This document shows, piece after piece, positions 1 through 12,720 of a stretch of 64,000 nucleotides of DNA. This DNA comes from Heliocidaris erythrogramma (Eukaryota > Echinodermata > Echinoidea > Camarodonta > Echinometridae). Each line of letters opens with the position of its first letter. The stretch's first letter is position 1. The stretch covers positions 14,326,875 to 14,390,874 of the forward strand of contig CM046863.1 of NCBI GenBank assembly GCA_025617745.1, read 5' to 3'. The notes below the pieces were generated by a model. That model saw only the letters and a program-made list of their open reading frames with translations. It did no database searches and was not told where the DNA came from. The translations under genes were made by a program, and so were the position numbers.

Positions 1-113
1 CTTAGTCAATTCGTCAACAAGGTACAATAAATTACTGACAGTACAATGTATTGTTTGTTGAGAGAAAGAGGACATTAATTTAGATGTTTTTACATCGTTT
101 CATACGGGGTCAT

Positions 114-440
114 CCCTATAGCTATAAGGTCCGATAGTTAGCGGGTCCGATAGACCGACACCCAATAGATAGAAGGTTCGATAGACCGAATGTACTAGAG
201 GGTCCAGTAGACAGAAGGTTCTATAGACCGAATCGGCAGGAGGGTCCAATAGTCCGAAGGTTCTATAGATCGAATGACCAACGGGTCCGATAGTCAGAAG
301 GTCCGATAGATAGAAGGTTCGATAGTCCGAATGTACATGAGGGTCCAATAGACAGAAGGTTCTATAGACCGAATCGTCAAAAGGGTCTAATAGTCCGAAG
401 GTTCAGTAGGGGTCCGATAGTTAGAAGGTCCGATAGACCG
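114..440. repeat. minisatellite array, left arm of foldback element
   Basis: Imperfect units built on GGTCCGATAG and AGAAGGTTCGATAGACCGA, about 20 bp per half-unit, repeat with small substitutions. The complement of the same array lies at about 2050-2278. Confidence 0.85.
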
Positions 441-2278
441 ACAATAAATACGTATAAAGGGTAAAATAGTGGATAAAATGATAAGTGGGTAAAAAAATAA
501 GTGATTAAAATAAGTGGGGCGTTATGTTTTCAGATGTTTTCAAATGTGGGGGCGGGAATACCCTCCCCCTCCCACTTTTCATGCCTGAAAAGGGGGTTCC
601 AACCAAAGAAAAATAAAAAAGGAAGAGGTTGAAAAGGAAAGAAGAAAAGAAAAGAAAGGAAAAGAAGAGAAAAAGAAAAGGAGAAATCATAAAGGAAAGA
701 GAAGAAAACAGAAATTAAAAAACTTCGCTCGCTAGCATTATTAGGGTTATTTACCAATGCCCATTATATTTTCATTATTGATATTAGTTATTAATATAAT
801 CGCCATATTTATTTATATAAATCAATGCCAATTATAATAATAAGTCATATTCTTATGGAAGTTATTTGGTTTGCATCTTGAATCTCTAGCTAATGTTATG
901 CTATTTTTCTAATCAAAGAATGTTAGCAACATAACTGAAAGGAATCGAGCGGCAAGTTGACCTAAAGGGGCTAAAGAGATGAATTTTCAGAAATAATGGC
1001 CTGTGACCAATAGTCTCTTCCCAATATGAGAACGGAAGATGCCGATAACATGTTACACAGATTATGAGAACGGAATAACAATACGCTAGAACCTATATTC
1101 TCAGCACACAAAATTCTTCTTTTTTGTTCTCTTTCTCTCTCTCTCGTTCGCTCGCTTTGCTCGCTCATACAATCAAGAAACTAGGCCTAGATTGTTTCTT
1201 GCAGCAAGCACCTCTTACGTCCTGCAGCAACAAGAAGCCCTAATATCATAATATTCGGGCAGTGAGGTATCCGACTATTCTCGAATTCCCCCACCCCTCC
1301 AGAAAAAGTGGTATAATTTACCCGACAGAGTCCACATAATAAAATTTGCCACAAGAGCAGTATTATAAAAGTATAAAAGCTGACATCATAGCTGGTAGGA
1401 AAATATCACCTGACAACCCTCAAAAAAAAAAAAATAATGGAAACGCCCCCTCCCAAGAAGGTGGTAGGGCCTAATTGAAACAATTTCGTTTTTATCGGTC
1501 AGAATCTTTTGTTGTCAGAATCTTATCTTTTGTTTTATCTTTTAATGAAAATTCAACTATAAAGTGCGCACCCCATAAGATTTCTTTGTTTAAAAAATAA
1601 CACTAGAAGGGGACGCCCTTTCCTCAGCTTGCTCCACTAGAAAAAAATGCTTCGGGCATGATGGGCCTTGGGGCTTTACTGTGCACCATATACATGTAAT
1701 TAGATTTCCATGTTTCAAAAATGGTCAGCGTTCCCCCATTGCCAATACATCGGTTTAGTGGCAAAATTAACCGGGGGGGGGGGGGGCTGAGCTGCATGGG
1801 TGGACCACCCCCGCCCCAAGGTGATGATGATGATGCTCTGATAAAAATACTTTTAACATGTTGAAAATGTATAAAACAAAACTTTAAAATAAGTTCCTCA
1901 TTTATTTATTTATTTTTTTTTTGGGGGGGGGGTGGGCCTACAGACCTAGTGCATCGGTTTATTACGATACACATAGAAGAAGATAAGGCAATTACCCTTT
2001 TATGAGATAAAACTATTAAAAACTTATTGTATCCACTTATTTTACCCTTTTTACGTTATTGTCGGTCTATCGAACCTTCTATCTATCGGACCTTCTTACT
2101 ATCGGACCCCGTTAGACATTCGATCTATAGACCCTTCGGACTATCGGACCCTCCGCCAATTCGGTCTATAGAACCGTCTGTCTATTGGACCCTCTCGTAC
2201 ATTCGGTCTATCGAACCTTCTATCTATTGGGTGTCGGTCTATCGGACCCGCTAACTATCGGACCTTCTAGCTATAGGG
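114..2278. mobile_element. foldback-type element with minisatellite terminal inverted repeats
   Basis: Both ends carry the same array in opposite orientation. The left array (114-440) and the right array (about 2050-2278) read, on complementary strands, through CCCTATAGCT, then GGTCCGATAG and GGTTCGATAGACCGA units in the same order. Each arm is therefore a tandem array as well as a terminal inverted repeat. The interior (441-2049) has no convincing ORF; it holds a purine-rich stretch (600-720), poly-G runs and AT-rich sequence. This architecture is known for Drosophila FB and sea urchin TU elements. No clear target duplication is visible. It is probably non-autonomous; long apparent ORFs across the arrays are only open frames in the repeat. 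Confidence 0.75.
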
Positions 2279-3300
2279 CTGTAACCGTTCTATCACCCTG
2301 TAGCTTACAACAGATAGATAATACACATGTTTACAGAAAATAATTATTTTCTTCAGGCACTGTTGAGTCTGAATACAATGCATTATATTGAATGAATATA
2401 TTATGTTTTTCCTTTCCAAACTCACTCTACGGTAAATTTTTGTTTTTCCAATGAAATTTGCAATCCCTTGAGCCCGACACCTTTTATATAATCATTTATT
2501 AATGCGTTGAATGTCACATGCTCATAAGTCTTTATGGTTTGATTGTATAAAAAAAAGAAACATTAAAGATATATAATATAAATTATCCTTTTCAGGGTGA
2601 ATAAACATGTCTTACGAAACCAACAATTTGCCATGCTTTTGATCACATGAAGTTGAATTTATTAGTTTACTTACATGTGATAACATGGACAATGAAAATA
2701 AAATGTGCAAAAAGCACGTGCTTTCAAAATCATTTAATGCCTTGCAAATACAAAGAAGACACAATAACATGAAAATGCATTATAGAACACTAGTAGGACA
2801 TTCTCTTTAACACTGTAAGAACAAGGCACACGTTTTTGAAGACGACATCATCGGAAAGAAATACACGAGAGCAGTGAACGATTTGGCTCTCGAAAGCTCC
2901 AAAAGAGCTCTGGTGAAGTGAAAAAGAGTTCTGGTAAATATAAGAAAACAAAATAAAAATTGCCGTGAGAAAAATCATACCTTTGCAATAAAGCCTCCCG
3001 AAATATATATATATATATTTTGGATAATTAGTCCAGGATGAGTACTGCACTACCGAAATATTTAATTGAAGCCAAACAAGGCTGTTCCTAATAATGTAAA
3101 TGTTCCCTTTCCCAGCATATTAATTGCTTTACCTTTGCCATATTATAGGCCAGTTTGTTTTACATCTGGTAGAGTTTTTCATCCTGCAGAAGATGTTAGG
3201 CTGTCAGTCAGATAGAGCCTTACAACACTGCTTCATCTGCAAAGCAACATTTAAAGAAAGGAAATGAAAACACTAGAACTGCAATCGCATCAGAACGATG
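2279..3300. other. AT-rich stretch with no recognised feature
   Basis: No coding-like frame, RNA gene or repeat boundary is visible. It contains a short TA microsatellite near 3003-3020 and scattered short open frames without codon structure. Confidence 0.5.
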
Positions 3301-3559
3301 TGCATGCAATGACGTCCATATCTTCTATGTTATTGAGAAGTTGACATGTGAAAAATAAAGATTGGCATGGTAAAACATGATATAAGATAAGATAGGAGAC
3401 CAAAAAAGATAATTATGGAGGAAGGATTTAAAAACAAGGAAAATACATAAGGAAAGGTAGAAGGACGACACGACAGATAAAATAACACACCATAGCGCAC
3501 GCACCAACCCAAATGGCTTTTCACAGGCTCCGTTCCATGTGACTTCCACACAATAGTGA

Positions 3560-3790
3560 GCCTTCGAATGTGTCGACTTGAACGCCGTCCTAGATCCTCC
3601 GAGAGAAAATGGACTGCTTTGTGTTAGCTGTATACCGCGCTTTGTGCAAGAACGGCTCACCCGTCCACTGGCTTCTCCCGCGTCCGCGTTCACCCATTGT
3701 TAGCTTCATGCTTCACCTATTTTGTATGCAGTAAACACAAAGCAGTCCATTGTTGATGGGAGGATCTAGGACGGCATTCTAGTTGACACA
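3560..3790. repeat. inverted repeat of about 60 bp arms
   Basis: The stretch around 3564-3625 (containing GTCCTAGATCCTCC and ATGGACTGCTTTGTGTT) returns as its complement at about 3731-3790 (AACACAAAGCAGTCCAT and GGAGGATCTAGGAC). The flanks (3350-3480 and 3840-3980) are purine-rich low-complexity sequence. A related piece, with CACAGGCTCCGGCCCAC, recurs near 30430-30480, so this is probably a dispersed element. Confidence 0.6.
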
Positions 3791-4507
3791 TCCAAAAATG
3801 ATAGCACAGTAAACCACTCGTGTAACATCAGGGTTGTGTAGAATAGAATGGAGCATAACATAAGGAAAGGTGGAAAGCAAAGATGATAGGACAATGTCAA
3901 TAGGGTAAAGCACAGATAGAAAGACAAGATGAACAGAAGGATGTAAACAAAGAATTACATAGAGAAAGGTAGAAGGATAACATCACACGCCAAATGCTTT
4001 TCCATAGGGTACGGCGAATTTTCATATTCGGGGGTGAATATTTCAAGAAATTTGACGGTTTTCAACATGGCCCATTTTGGACTTAAATTTAGAGTATGAA
4101 GATGGAATTTTCTTTATAAACTTTGTATTGTAATTGAAAAACAGTTCTTGGACTATCTAGAGTAATTTATTAGAAGTTTGTAGGATGTAGGATAGTGGAG
4201 ATAAGCAAGGATAAGGAAAGACATGAAAATGGCATGAAAATGGCCCAAAATGGACAAAAAGGCGCCTGGACAGTCATGCATGTGTGATTTCGAAAAATTA
4301 AAAATTCAGTGACGAAGATGAAATTGTAAGGAACATGCATATGAAATTTGAAAGGAAGTGACGTTAAGAGAGGTCACAAGCACTACGTGCAAAACGAATA
4401 GGATTTTGCTGGAAGAAGAAGAATAAGAGGAAGAAGAAGAATATTTTTTTTATGCAGAACGTGAACGGAAACAAGGCAATGTCGGAGGACGACATTGCAA
4501 CAATGTT

Positions 4508-5577
4508 ACGTGGTTTCAAGCTGTTCTACAAAGAAATATATAAAACATGAATGATGTTACTTCATTTCAGGGTTGATTATTATTTATGTTTTCGTGAATA
4601 ACAACATCATACTGGGTACATATATTTGTACAGATGATAAGAACACAGTCATTTTTGCACTGGCACTGCGTCGTTACGGGTGTAATTAACGCATTTACTT
4701 ACAATTCATGTTCATCAGACACGTCTTAATTCGATTGGAGACTTGTCTTAAGAATTAACGACGTTTTGCAATTCGAATTGACACGTGTCTGAAATATTCC
4801 AGACGTGGTGCAATTCGCGTTGAGACGTGTCTGAAGAATTAACGACGTTTTGTATTTCGCATTGAGACGTGTCTAAAGAATTAACGACGTGTTGTAATTC
4901 GAATTGAGACGGGTCTGAAGAATTAACGACGTTTTGTAATTCGAATTGAGACGGGTCTGAAGAATTAACGACGTTTTGTAATTCGAATTGAGACGTGTCT
5001 GAAGTGTTGTTGCGACGTGTCTGAAATAATTAAGACGTGTTGCAATTAAATAGACACACGTCGCAATTCGAATTACAACGTGTAGGTTGGTTGTGTTTTT
5101 GACGGGTTCCTGCTTCCATAAGAAACCAAACTTACCTTTTTTCTTAATCACTGCTAACTCGTGGGTAGTTTCTAAATAAGCTGTAGCTAATCCTGCAATA
5201 TGGGTTGACTGCCGGGACCTTGGGGTTCGTCCCTCTTACCATCTCTAAGAACATGGTAAAATGAATAGTTGCGTTTAATGAACTATGATATTTGACAAAA
5301 AAATAAAACTTACCTTCGTTCTAATATTCTTACTCTTGGTTACCATCCTCCTCATCACTTTCTCCCTTGCTCCGTCTTTCAAGCTGTTATACATAGAAAT
5401 CATTAAAACATAAATGATGTTGCTTCATTTCAGGGTTGTTTAATATTTATGTTTGCATGGATAAAAACAGTATACTGGGTACAAATATATTTGTGCAGAT
5501 TATAAGAACATAGTCATTTTTGCACTGCGACGTTACCGGTGTTATTAGTGCATTTTACTTGCAATTCATGTTCATCT
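4508..5577. repeat. direct repeats flanking a 42-bp tandem array
   Basis: A block of about 200 bp at 4508-4715 (starting CAAGCTGTTCTACAAAGAAA and ending CAATTCATGTTCATC) is repeated in the same orientation at 5379-5577. Between them, about 4725-5085 is a tandem array of a 42-bp unit with the core GACGTGTCTGAAGAATTAAC followed by GACGTTTTGTAATTCGAATT. The arrangement could be a duplicated segment or an element with long direct ends; no coding potential is seen. Confidence 0.75.
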
Positions 5578-5710
5578 CATGTATACTGAACGGGCATTTG
5601 TAGGTGTCACTTTATACAGTTTATACATCATTCTTTCATCATTCAGTTATTCATGTACCAAGTATGTCGAAAGAGCAAAAATGAAATTGTAAACTTGGTC
5701 TACACTATTT

Positions 5711-5819
5711 ACGACCAACAGTGGTGGGTACTCAGTGGACATGAATGCCATTTTTCAAGATTTTTCGCGAGTATGCAGATTTAGTCTCATTTCACGCTGT
5801 CGCCACCAATGAAAGTTCT
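5711..5819 (-). repeat. truncated copy of tRNA-derived SINE
   Basis: This stretch is the complement of 24640-24748 and includes GTCTCATTTCACGCTGTCGC and CACCAATGAAAGTTC. It lacks the tRNA-like head that the 24.6-kb copy has, so it is a partial copy. Confidence 0.7.
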
Positions 5820-5939
5820 CCCATTAATCTCTGTGGCTGAATATACTATTTTTTTCTTCATAATAATACATGTGCAGTGGGGAAGAAGGCCAAAAGTGAA
5901 AAACAGGGTGGGTGTAGATTATATCTGAAGGGGGCATCT

Positions 5940-6420
5940 CGTTTTTCCGAAGGTTCGTATTTCCGAAGGTTCGTATTTCCGAAACACTAATTTCCCATGC
6001 CTGGGGGTTCATAATTCCGAAAATGAAAAAGGGTTCGTAATTCCGAACATTTGTTGCATTATTCCGAAGGTTCGTTATTCCGAAGGTTCGTTTATCCGAA
6101 GGTTCGTTTATCCGAAGGTTCATAATTCCGAAAATGAAATAGGGTTCATATTTCCGAAGGTTCATATTTCCGAAAATGAAAAAGGGTTCATAATTCCGAA
6201 GGTTCGTATTTCCGAAAATGAAATAAGGTTCGTATTTCCGAAAATGAAAAAGGGTTCGTATTTCCGAAAATGAAATAAGGTTCGTATTTCCGAAAATGAA
6301 AAACGGTTCGTATTTCCGAAAATAAAATAAGGTTCGTATTTCCGAAAATGAAATAGGGTTCGTATTTCCGAAAATGAAATAGGGTTCGTATTTCCGAAAA
6401 ATGAAATAGGGTTCATCGGA
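5940..6420. repeat. GGTTCGTATTTCCGAAAATG minisatellite, left arm
   Basis: At least 18 units are visible; the array begins with shorter units lacking the AAAATGAA segment. A 254-codon open frame on the minus strand is an artefact of the array. Confidence 0.9.
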
Positions 6421-6864
6421 TGGCGAAAAAATGAGAAAAAAAGAAAGAAAATGGAATAGGAAAGAAGACGGTTGGACCCCTTCCGGCAACCCCCCCCCCC
6501 CCCCAACCCTCTTCCACCAGCGGCGTCTTAGATTAGCTTTAAGATTATTCCAAAAGACTTGTGCCTCCAATGGTGCCAGTGCTCCCACAATGGCTAGACT
6601 CTAGCTACGCCACTGTTAAAGGGAAAATTTAGGGTAACGATAGGATATTATGGTTTTAATTGCCATCTTCAAAAAGCGGATCTCTTTTCGACGAAAAGCA
6701 CCTCCCCCACCCCCGCAATGAATAAAAAAATGAAATGGAGACACAAAACTGGAAGGTTTATAAAAGAGGAGAGGAGAAGAGAAAAGAGACGAAAATAAGA
6801 GGACGAGATTAGAAAAATCGAATAAGTGTTTATGTGTGTGAGGGTGTGTGTGTGCGTGTGTGGA

Positions 6865-6939
6865 GGTGTCGTAGTCGAACGGTTTACAGCGCTTGACTGG
6901 AAACGCGAAGGTTGGGGGTTTGATCCCTGTTACGGCACC
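6865..6939 (+). repeat. tRNA-like sequence, probable SINE head or tRNA pseudogene
   Basis: The ends form a 7-bp acceptor-like stem (GGTGTCG with CGGCACC). An A-box-like TAGTCGAACGG and a B-box-like GGGTTTGATCCC are present, with CTGGAAA where the anticodon loop would be (GGA in the middle). D and T stems are weak and there is no long variable arm as a true tRNA-Ser would have, so I call it tRNA-derived rather than a working tRNA. Confidence 0.5.
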
Positions 6940-8319
6940 TATGGCCTTTTTGTTGTAAAAAATATAGCAACTTTCCTTTTTTTTAATTTACGAGCGCGCG
7001 AAGCTAGCGACCAAAAATAATTGTGCCTTTCCGTTGTGAAAAATCATAAAAATAACGTATATCGGCATATAATGACTGGAATATGAGGATATTCGGGCAC
7101 CTCACTCCCTGAATATGAGGTGTGAGTTGCCGGAATATCTGCACTTTCAAAATCCGGGAGGGGGGGGGGGGGTTGGCTGCAGCAGCCCCCCCCCCCCCCT
7201 TCTCGTAGGCCTATGTTAAGTACACAGTTGCGATTGATTTTAACTTGCGATTGTTTCAAATAAATCGCTTCAACTCCTTATAAGGCCGGGCACTGGTTGA
7301 TAAAAGCCATTAATTTAGGTCAGAATGTTTTCTTCTCCATGTGTAATTCCTTATTTCTATTTTTTACGATGAGGATTGTTTTACTCTCAATGTCTTTTAG
7401 TGTTTTGTAATTCGTTATGCTTGTAAAAGTTATTTCAAACTTCAGGTCAGCGGTTGTAACTGTTAAAAACGCAGACTGTGCAGTAAAATGAAGCAACTTA
7501 TTAGAATCTGTACAAATTTATTATGCTGTAAGCAGCTGTATAAAATGAAAGATTTTCATCCATGTTTAGAAATGATGGTATTTTGGCAAAGTTAAAGAAC
7601 ATGTTCAATGATTTTAATCTATTTATGCGGCATAGATAGTTAGGATTATTTCCTGTATGATAATTATTTTAGCCCGACTGAAAGAAAACTTAACATTTTG
7701 ATCCACTATTCTTCAAATTTGGTTGTCTGTTGCTTTTAATCATTATCATTATATTCAATTAGCGATTGCACCTGACCTATATACTTACACATAATATGCC
7801 AGTATAAAGAGTTATTTTTATTCTTCAGATGCGGTGTGCTACATAGCAGTGGCTTTAACATTTTTGTTATTGCTCACTTGTTATCTTTCTTTTCTTGAAT
7901 TTGGTTTTCTTAAGAAGTAGCTGCTGCACGGCTTTTGTAAAGTTCTGTTGGAATTGTAAAGTGTTTGAAAACTATCTGCGTCATAGATCATTTCAGATAT
8001 GCGGCAAACAAAATGCTGTATCGTTGTGTAAGCAAGGTCATTACTTACAGCATACTATGCTGCATTTCATTCATTTACCTCTACAATTTAAGATTTTAAT
8101 CTGTTTTAAGAAATGTTAATACTTTTGCAAGGTTATAAAACATGCTCAATGATTTCAGTCTGCCCTGCTGCATAAATTGTTTGAGATATTTTGCATTATA
8201 GTTTGGTTTTACTTTTGTTTCCTTTTATGATAATCATATCAGTCTGATGATAAGACTCCTTCTTTAACTTGTTACGATCCATCTTTCTTCGGCTTTGGTT
8301 GTTTATGGTATCTATTCAT

Positions 8320-8530
8320 TTATTTATTATTATTACTAGTATTATTTGTATTATTATTATTGTTATTATAATTATCATTATTATCATTATTATTAGTAGT
8401 AGTATTATTTGTTTTATCATTTTTATCATTATTATTACTAATATTATCAGTATTATAATTTTTATTATTAATAATATTATTGTTGTTGTTGTTATTATTG
8501 TTATTATTATTATTACAATTGTCATTATGA
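8320..8530. repeat. ATT/ATC-type microsatellite
   Basis: Almost unbroken TTATTA, TCATTA and TTGTTG triplets. Apparent Ile-rich ORFs on both strands are by-products of the triplet repeat. Confidence 0.95.
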
Positions 8531-9844
8531 AGTGGACTACCCAGAATTACGATGACGATGTCATTTTGGATGGAGTTATGCGACCAGACTTAGATATTGC
8601 ACCGGTTACTCTACTATTGCTTCTTTTATTTCCCTTGTCATGATCGTATAATTGGCCTATAGCCTATACGTATCAATAATAATTATGCTTGTTATAATAT
8701 GTTGTGCTACTTGCCAGGCTATTTATTAAACATAGCAGTGACTCCTTTATGAACTCTCTGTAATATTATGTTGTTGTTTTTATTGCTGTTGTTGTTTTGG
8801 GGACCGGAGGGGAGGGCTTGTAGAGTCATCTACAGAGCCATATTACAGACTTCGGCCAAATCGATTTATTTGGGCACAACATGGCGTATATTCCTTTGTT
8901 TAGTGCTTGCCTAACAAAGCAACAAGCGCCATATTGCTACCTACATGGAGCCGAGTTGGCCAAACTCTGTAATAAATGGCTCTGAGGGCTAGGGATGCAG
9001 GACGCCCCCACCTTATTTTTAGTATACACTTTTCATAGTATTTTTTAAATCACAATTTATGTTGAATATTGACGAAGTAATTACATCTTACATGTCTTAA
9101 AGATAATAAAGTGTCAATGTTTGGCTCGCTGGAATCCAGCAGCGTGGTGCCCGAACATCCTTTTATTTTGGGAAGCGAGATGGTCGGCTATCCTTATCTG
9201 TGGGCGGGAAGGTACTCAAAATGTTATCGTTGTTTGGATTATCTGGTAACAAAATCATTATTCTATAGACAATATCTCCTTTTTTTTACTTGCTCACTAG
9301 CGCGTAAGATTTAGAAACGGAATAGTTTGGGACAGGGAACGCCCTTCATTAGGGCGAGTGAAGTGCCCAAATATTCCATATTCGGCAGCAGTTAAGTAAT
9401 ATTATTCATGGCTCATTATTACATGTTCTATATTTGCCTTTTGATGGCGAAATTGCATTTCCATTACAATAAAAAAAAAGGGTTTTATGTTTTTTTCTAA
9501 CTCGCTTCGCTCGCGTGCAAATTGTAGAAACGGGGAATATGATATTCTGCCAAGAGGCATCAGCTCCCCCTTTCAAAAACATTACGTGGCCATTTTCTGC
9601 TTGTAAAGATCTACTTGGAACTTTGGTGTGTCTCATTTTCCAAAGCGGTATATACATTATATAAATAACTTCAAGCCAATTTCGTTGTAGCAAATTTAAT
9701 CCGGAATCCGATCATTCACTTTCTTCAATACATCAGTATGTATTTTAATCACCGAAGTAATATCATTTTATGAGAAATGAAACATGTATTCCTGAGGCGC
9801 TCGCTCTCTACGCTCGCTCACAAATATCGGTTATTATAATAGGA

Positions 9845-9960
9845 ACAATGATAATAATGATAATAATATTAATAATAATAACAATAATGATGATAATAAT
9901 AATAATAATTATAATAATAATAATAATCATAATAATATGATGATAGGAATTACGATAATA
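9845..9960. repeat. AAT/GAT microsatellite
   Basis: Tandem AATAAT and GATAAT triplets; low complexity only. Confidence 0.9.
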
Positions 9961-10094
9961 TAATGGCTATTTCTCTGGATTTTATTATAATTGTTATCAT
10001 CATTGTTACGATTATTGAGTACGAAATGAATATCTTTACACTTGGCCGTCTTTCCCCTCCTCCCTATCCGAAATACGGATTGACGCCATATTTT

Positions 10095-10534
10095 CTGAAT
10101 TTATAACCTTTTTTCATTTTCGGAAATACGAACCCTTTTTCATTTTCGGAAATACGAACCCTTTTTCATTTTCGGAAATACGAACCCTATTTCATTTTCG
10201 GAAATACGAACCCTTTTTCATTTTCGGAAATACGAACCCTTTTTCATTTTCGGAAATACGAACCCTATTTCATTTTCGGAAATACGAACACTTTTTCATT
10301 TTCGGAAATACGAACCCTTTTTCATTTTCGGAAAAACGAACCTCATTTCATTTTCGGAAATACGAACCTTCGGAATTATGAACCCTATTTCATTTTCGGA
10401 AAAATGAACCTTCGGAAAAACGAACCTTCGGAAAAACGAACCTTCGGAGTAACGAACCTTCGGAATAACGAACCTTCGGAATTATGAACCTTCGAAAAAA
10501 CGAACCTTCGGAAATACGAACCTTCGGAAAAACG
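10095..10534. repeat. minisatellite array, right arm of foldback element
   Basis: Complement of the array at 5940-6420, with the CATTTTCGGAAATACGAACC unit repeated in phase and shorter CGAACCTTCGGAA units on the outer side. Confidence 0.9.
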
Positions 10535-10719
10535 ACATGTAACCATCTGAAGCACCACCTACAGCGAAAGGGGAAATCCAGGAGCAGATACCATGTAAAA
10601 GTAAACATGGCCTCTTGATTGTTATCAAGATTCGTTGGGCAAGTTCACCAGAAGGGGCAAATTGTTAATGAGTTTGACACAATGTAAACGTGGAATGATT
10701 GTTTATCGTTAAAGTGGCC

Positions 10720-10890
10720 TGGGGGCGTTTCATAAAGCTGTTCGTAAAGTTACGAATGACTTTACGAACGACTGGAACATGTTCTTGGGTGCTATACTAA
10801 CCAGATTCTCAATCATTTAGCACAAGAACTGATCACCAGTCGTGCATAAAGTCGTGCGTAACTTACGAACAGCTTTATGAAACATCCCCA
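10720..10890. mobile_element. 171-bp MITE with TGGGG...CCCCA ends
   Basis: The terminal inverted repeats are GTTTCATAAAGCTGTTCGTAA and its complement, with a subterminal GACTTTACGAACGACTGG. No target duplication is clear. A partial second copy lies at about 24412-24495 in inverted orientation. Confidence 0.75.
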
Positions 10891-11400
10891 GGTCTACGAT
10901 TTCATTGTGTAAATTTTGCAAGTTTTTTATGTTGTTAAAGCCCGTCAAAATATAAGTGCTTACGCACAGGATACATGTTTGTGTATAATAAGTGTACATG
11001 ACCTCAGCCATTGAATAGGAGTGGTTGCAATTGCAACGCAGTATGTGTCGTGCATAAAGGGTTTATTCATGTAAACAAGATCTAAGATGGTGCACGATTT
11101 AATTAGCTTATGTTTTTAGTAACTTACAAGAGCTGAAAGAGGGGTGGTATTCTGAGATTTATTTAATCTTGATTTTAGTGAAATAATTTGAATTGTCATA
11201 ACAAAATGTACGCTTATATGGTTAATGCATGTGCAAAAGTGACTGCGTACGCGGAATTCATCTGTGCAAACACCAATGAAATTTTGCAATTTGAAATATG
11301 TTATCACAAAATCTTTTCACTAAAATCAAGATAAAATAAATCTCAGAATACCACCCCTGTTCTGAGGGAATATTATTGATGTCAGTTCTCATAGGGTCTG
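10891..11400. other. unassigned AT-rich sequence
   Basis: This segment is absent from the matching right arm at 24.4 kb. It contains a short local inverted repeat: AATACCACCCC with AGATTTATTT near 11140-11170 and its complement near 11330-11355. No coding frame is visible. Confidence 0.4.
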
Positions 11401-11706
11401 GACTCGCATAGACTACTTTGCAAAATGTTATTCTTTTGGGGGTTTATTTTGTCATATCAAGATCACATGATATTAAGAGTAGTTGAAGATTCACTGTAAA
11501 GTAAACAAGTTTACATGCATTTAATTTTGTTTATAATGATGCATATGTTTATAATGCTTTGTATACTTTCATTACAGTGAACCGTTATTGCTAATCGCAG
11601 ATTCGCAGATTGACCATCGACGTGAAGATGACTTGTTCCTGAAGAATAGAATAGAGATGAATAAGAAAAGGACGAGTTGTTTCATCGTTTATTTGCATGT
11701 TCACAG

Positions 11707-12012
11707 TTGAAAAGAGATTTATTGAATGATTGATAGATCACAAGAAAGAGGAGAGAAAGAGAGACGAGGGAGTGAGGGGTGTAACAGGTTGATTGATTGA
11801 TTGTCCAATCAGGAGAAAGAAAGAGAGATGGAGAGAGGACGATAAAGAGATTTAATGATTGAAAAGAGATTTATTGAATGATTGATAGATCACAAGAAAG
11901 AGGAGAGAAAGAGAGACGAAGGAGTGAGGGGTGTAACAGGTTGATTGATTGATTGTCCAATCAGGAGAAAGAAAGAGAGATGGAGAGAGGACGATAAAGA
12001 GATTTAATGATT
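11707..12012. repeat. 152-bp tandem duplication
   Basis: The unit starting TTGAAAAGAGATTTATTGAA occurs at 11707 and again at 11859, nearly identical over the full 152 bp. The right arm at 24 kb has only one unit, so the duplication arose after the inverted copies separated, or was lost there. Confidence 0.9.
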
Positions 12013-12165
12013 GACAGATCAGGAGGCAGGAGAAATGAAGAGAGTAAAGAAACGAGGGAGAGTGAGTATCAATGAGAAAGAGGTAGAGAGAACGGGAAGG
12101 CAGGAGAGAGAGAGAGAGAAAGAATGAGGAGATGTATAGATAAAGAGAGAAGAAAAGAGGCCAGG

Positions 12166-12293
12166 GGCTCCTTTCACAGATCCATCATTAGTCTTCTTGG
12201 ATAATACATAGAAACGTTTGTTGTAAAATCAACACGCATTTCTATGGGATGTCCACAAACTTAGACTTGACGGTTTCGTGAAACGGGGCCCCT
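12166..12293. mobile_element. short MITE with CAGGGG ends
   Basis: Begins CAGGGGCTCCTTTCACAGA and ends with the complement of CAGGGGCCCCGTTTCACGAA. A truncated copy is visible near 23740-23815 in the inverted arm. hAT-like ends are suggested, but no 8-bp target duplication is evident. Confidence 0.55.
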
Positions 12294-12370
12294 GAGAGAA
12301 ATAGTAAGATAATGGGGAGTAAGACAGAGATGAGGAGCGTGGGGTATCAGACATTCACCCTTTAAAAAAA

Positions 12371-12720
12371 ATGTTTCTTCCTTTCGCTCTTACTGATCTA
12401 TCGCCCTGTCTCTCTCTTCTCTTCTTGAATATTTACCTCATTCGCTCTCTCTTTTCTTGTATTCCTCTCCTTCTTTCTCTCTACCACTCTCTCAAGCTCT
12501 CACACACAAGCTCTATACACTATCTACCTTCTGTCTTCCCCTCTGTCTCTACTATTCTCAAAGATCTACATTTATCTCATTCTCTAGCTCTCTCCCCCTC
12601 TTTTCTTTATCCATCTCCTTCTTTCTACTATTCTCTCTCTCTGTCTCTCCCACACACAAAAACACTGTATCCTTTTCGCCCTACCCCCACACCCCCCCCC
12701 CCCCACTTTTTCTTTCATCT
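12371..12720. repeat. pyrimidine-rich low-complexity tract
   Basis: CTCTCT-rich sequence ending in poly-C. Overlapping Ser/Leu/Pro-rich open frames here are compositional and not credible proteins. Confidence 0.8.

Larger units (their letters stand above)
5940..10534. mobile_element. 4.6-kb foldback-type element with minisatellite ends
   Basis: The left arm (5940-6420) is a tandem array of GGTTCGTATTTCCGAAAATG units of about 21-23 bp. The right arm (about 10095-10534) is the same array on the other strand. Outermost bases match: CGTTTTTCCGAAGGTTCG on the left and its complement on the right. Unit variants occur in the same order from outside in: short GGTTCG-TTCCGAA units outside, longer units with AAAATGAAA inside. 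The interior has no transposase-like ORF. It contains a tRNA-like sequence (6865), ATT/AAT microsatellites (8320-8530, 9845-9960) and poly-G/poly-C runs. No obvious target duplication was found. Confidence 0.8.

Noticed and set aside
3325..3693. 122-codon minus-strand ORF
   Set aside because: Crosses an inverted-repeat element and a low-complexity purine tract; no domain and no splice or start context.
4725..5085. CRISPR-like array of 42-bp repeats
   Set aside because: Units abut without unique spacers and the context is animal DNA; a plain tandem repeat.
5824..6588. 254-codon minus-strand ORF with repeated Phe-Gly-Asn-Thr-Asn peptides
   Set aside because: It is the open frame of the GGTTCGTATTTCCGAAAATG minisatellite; period and composition follow the DNA repeat and end with it.
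6865..6939. Functional tRNA-Ser gene
   Set aside because: Good acceptor stem but poor D and T stems and no long variable arm.
8269..8643. Ile-rich ORFs on both strands
   Set aside because: By-product of the ATT/ATC microsatellite.
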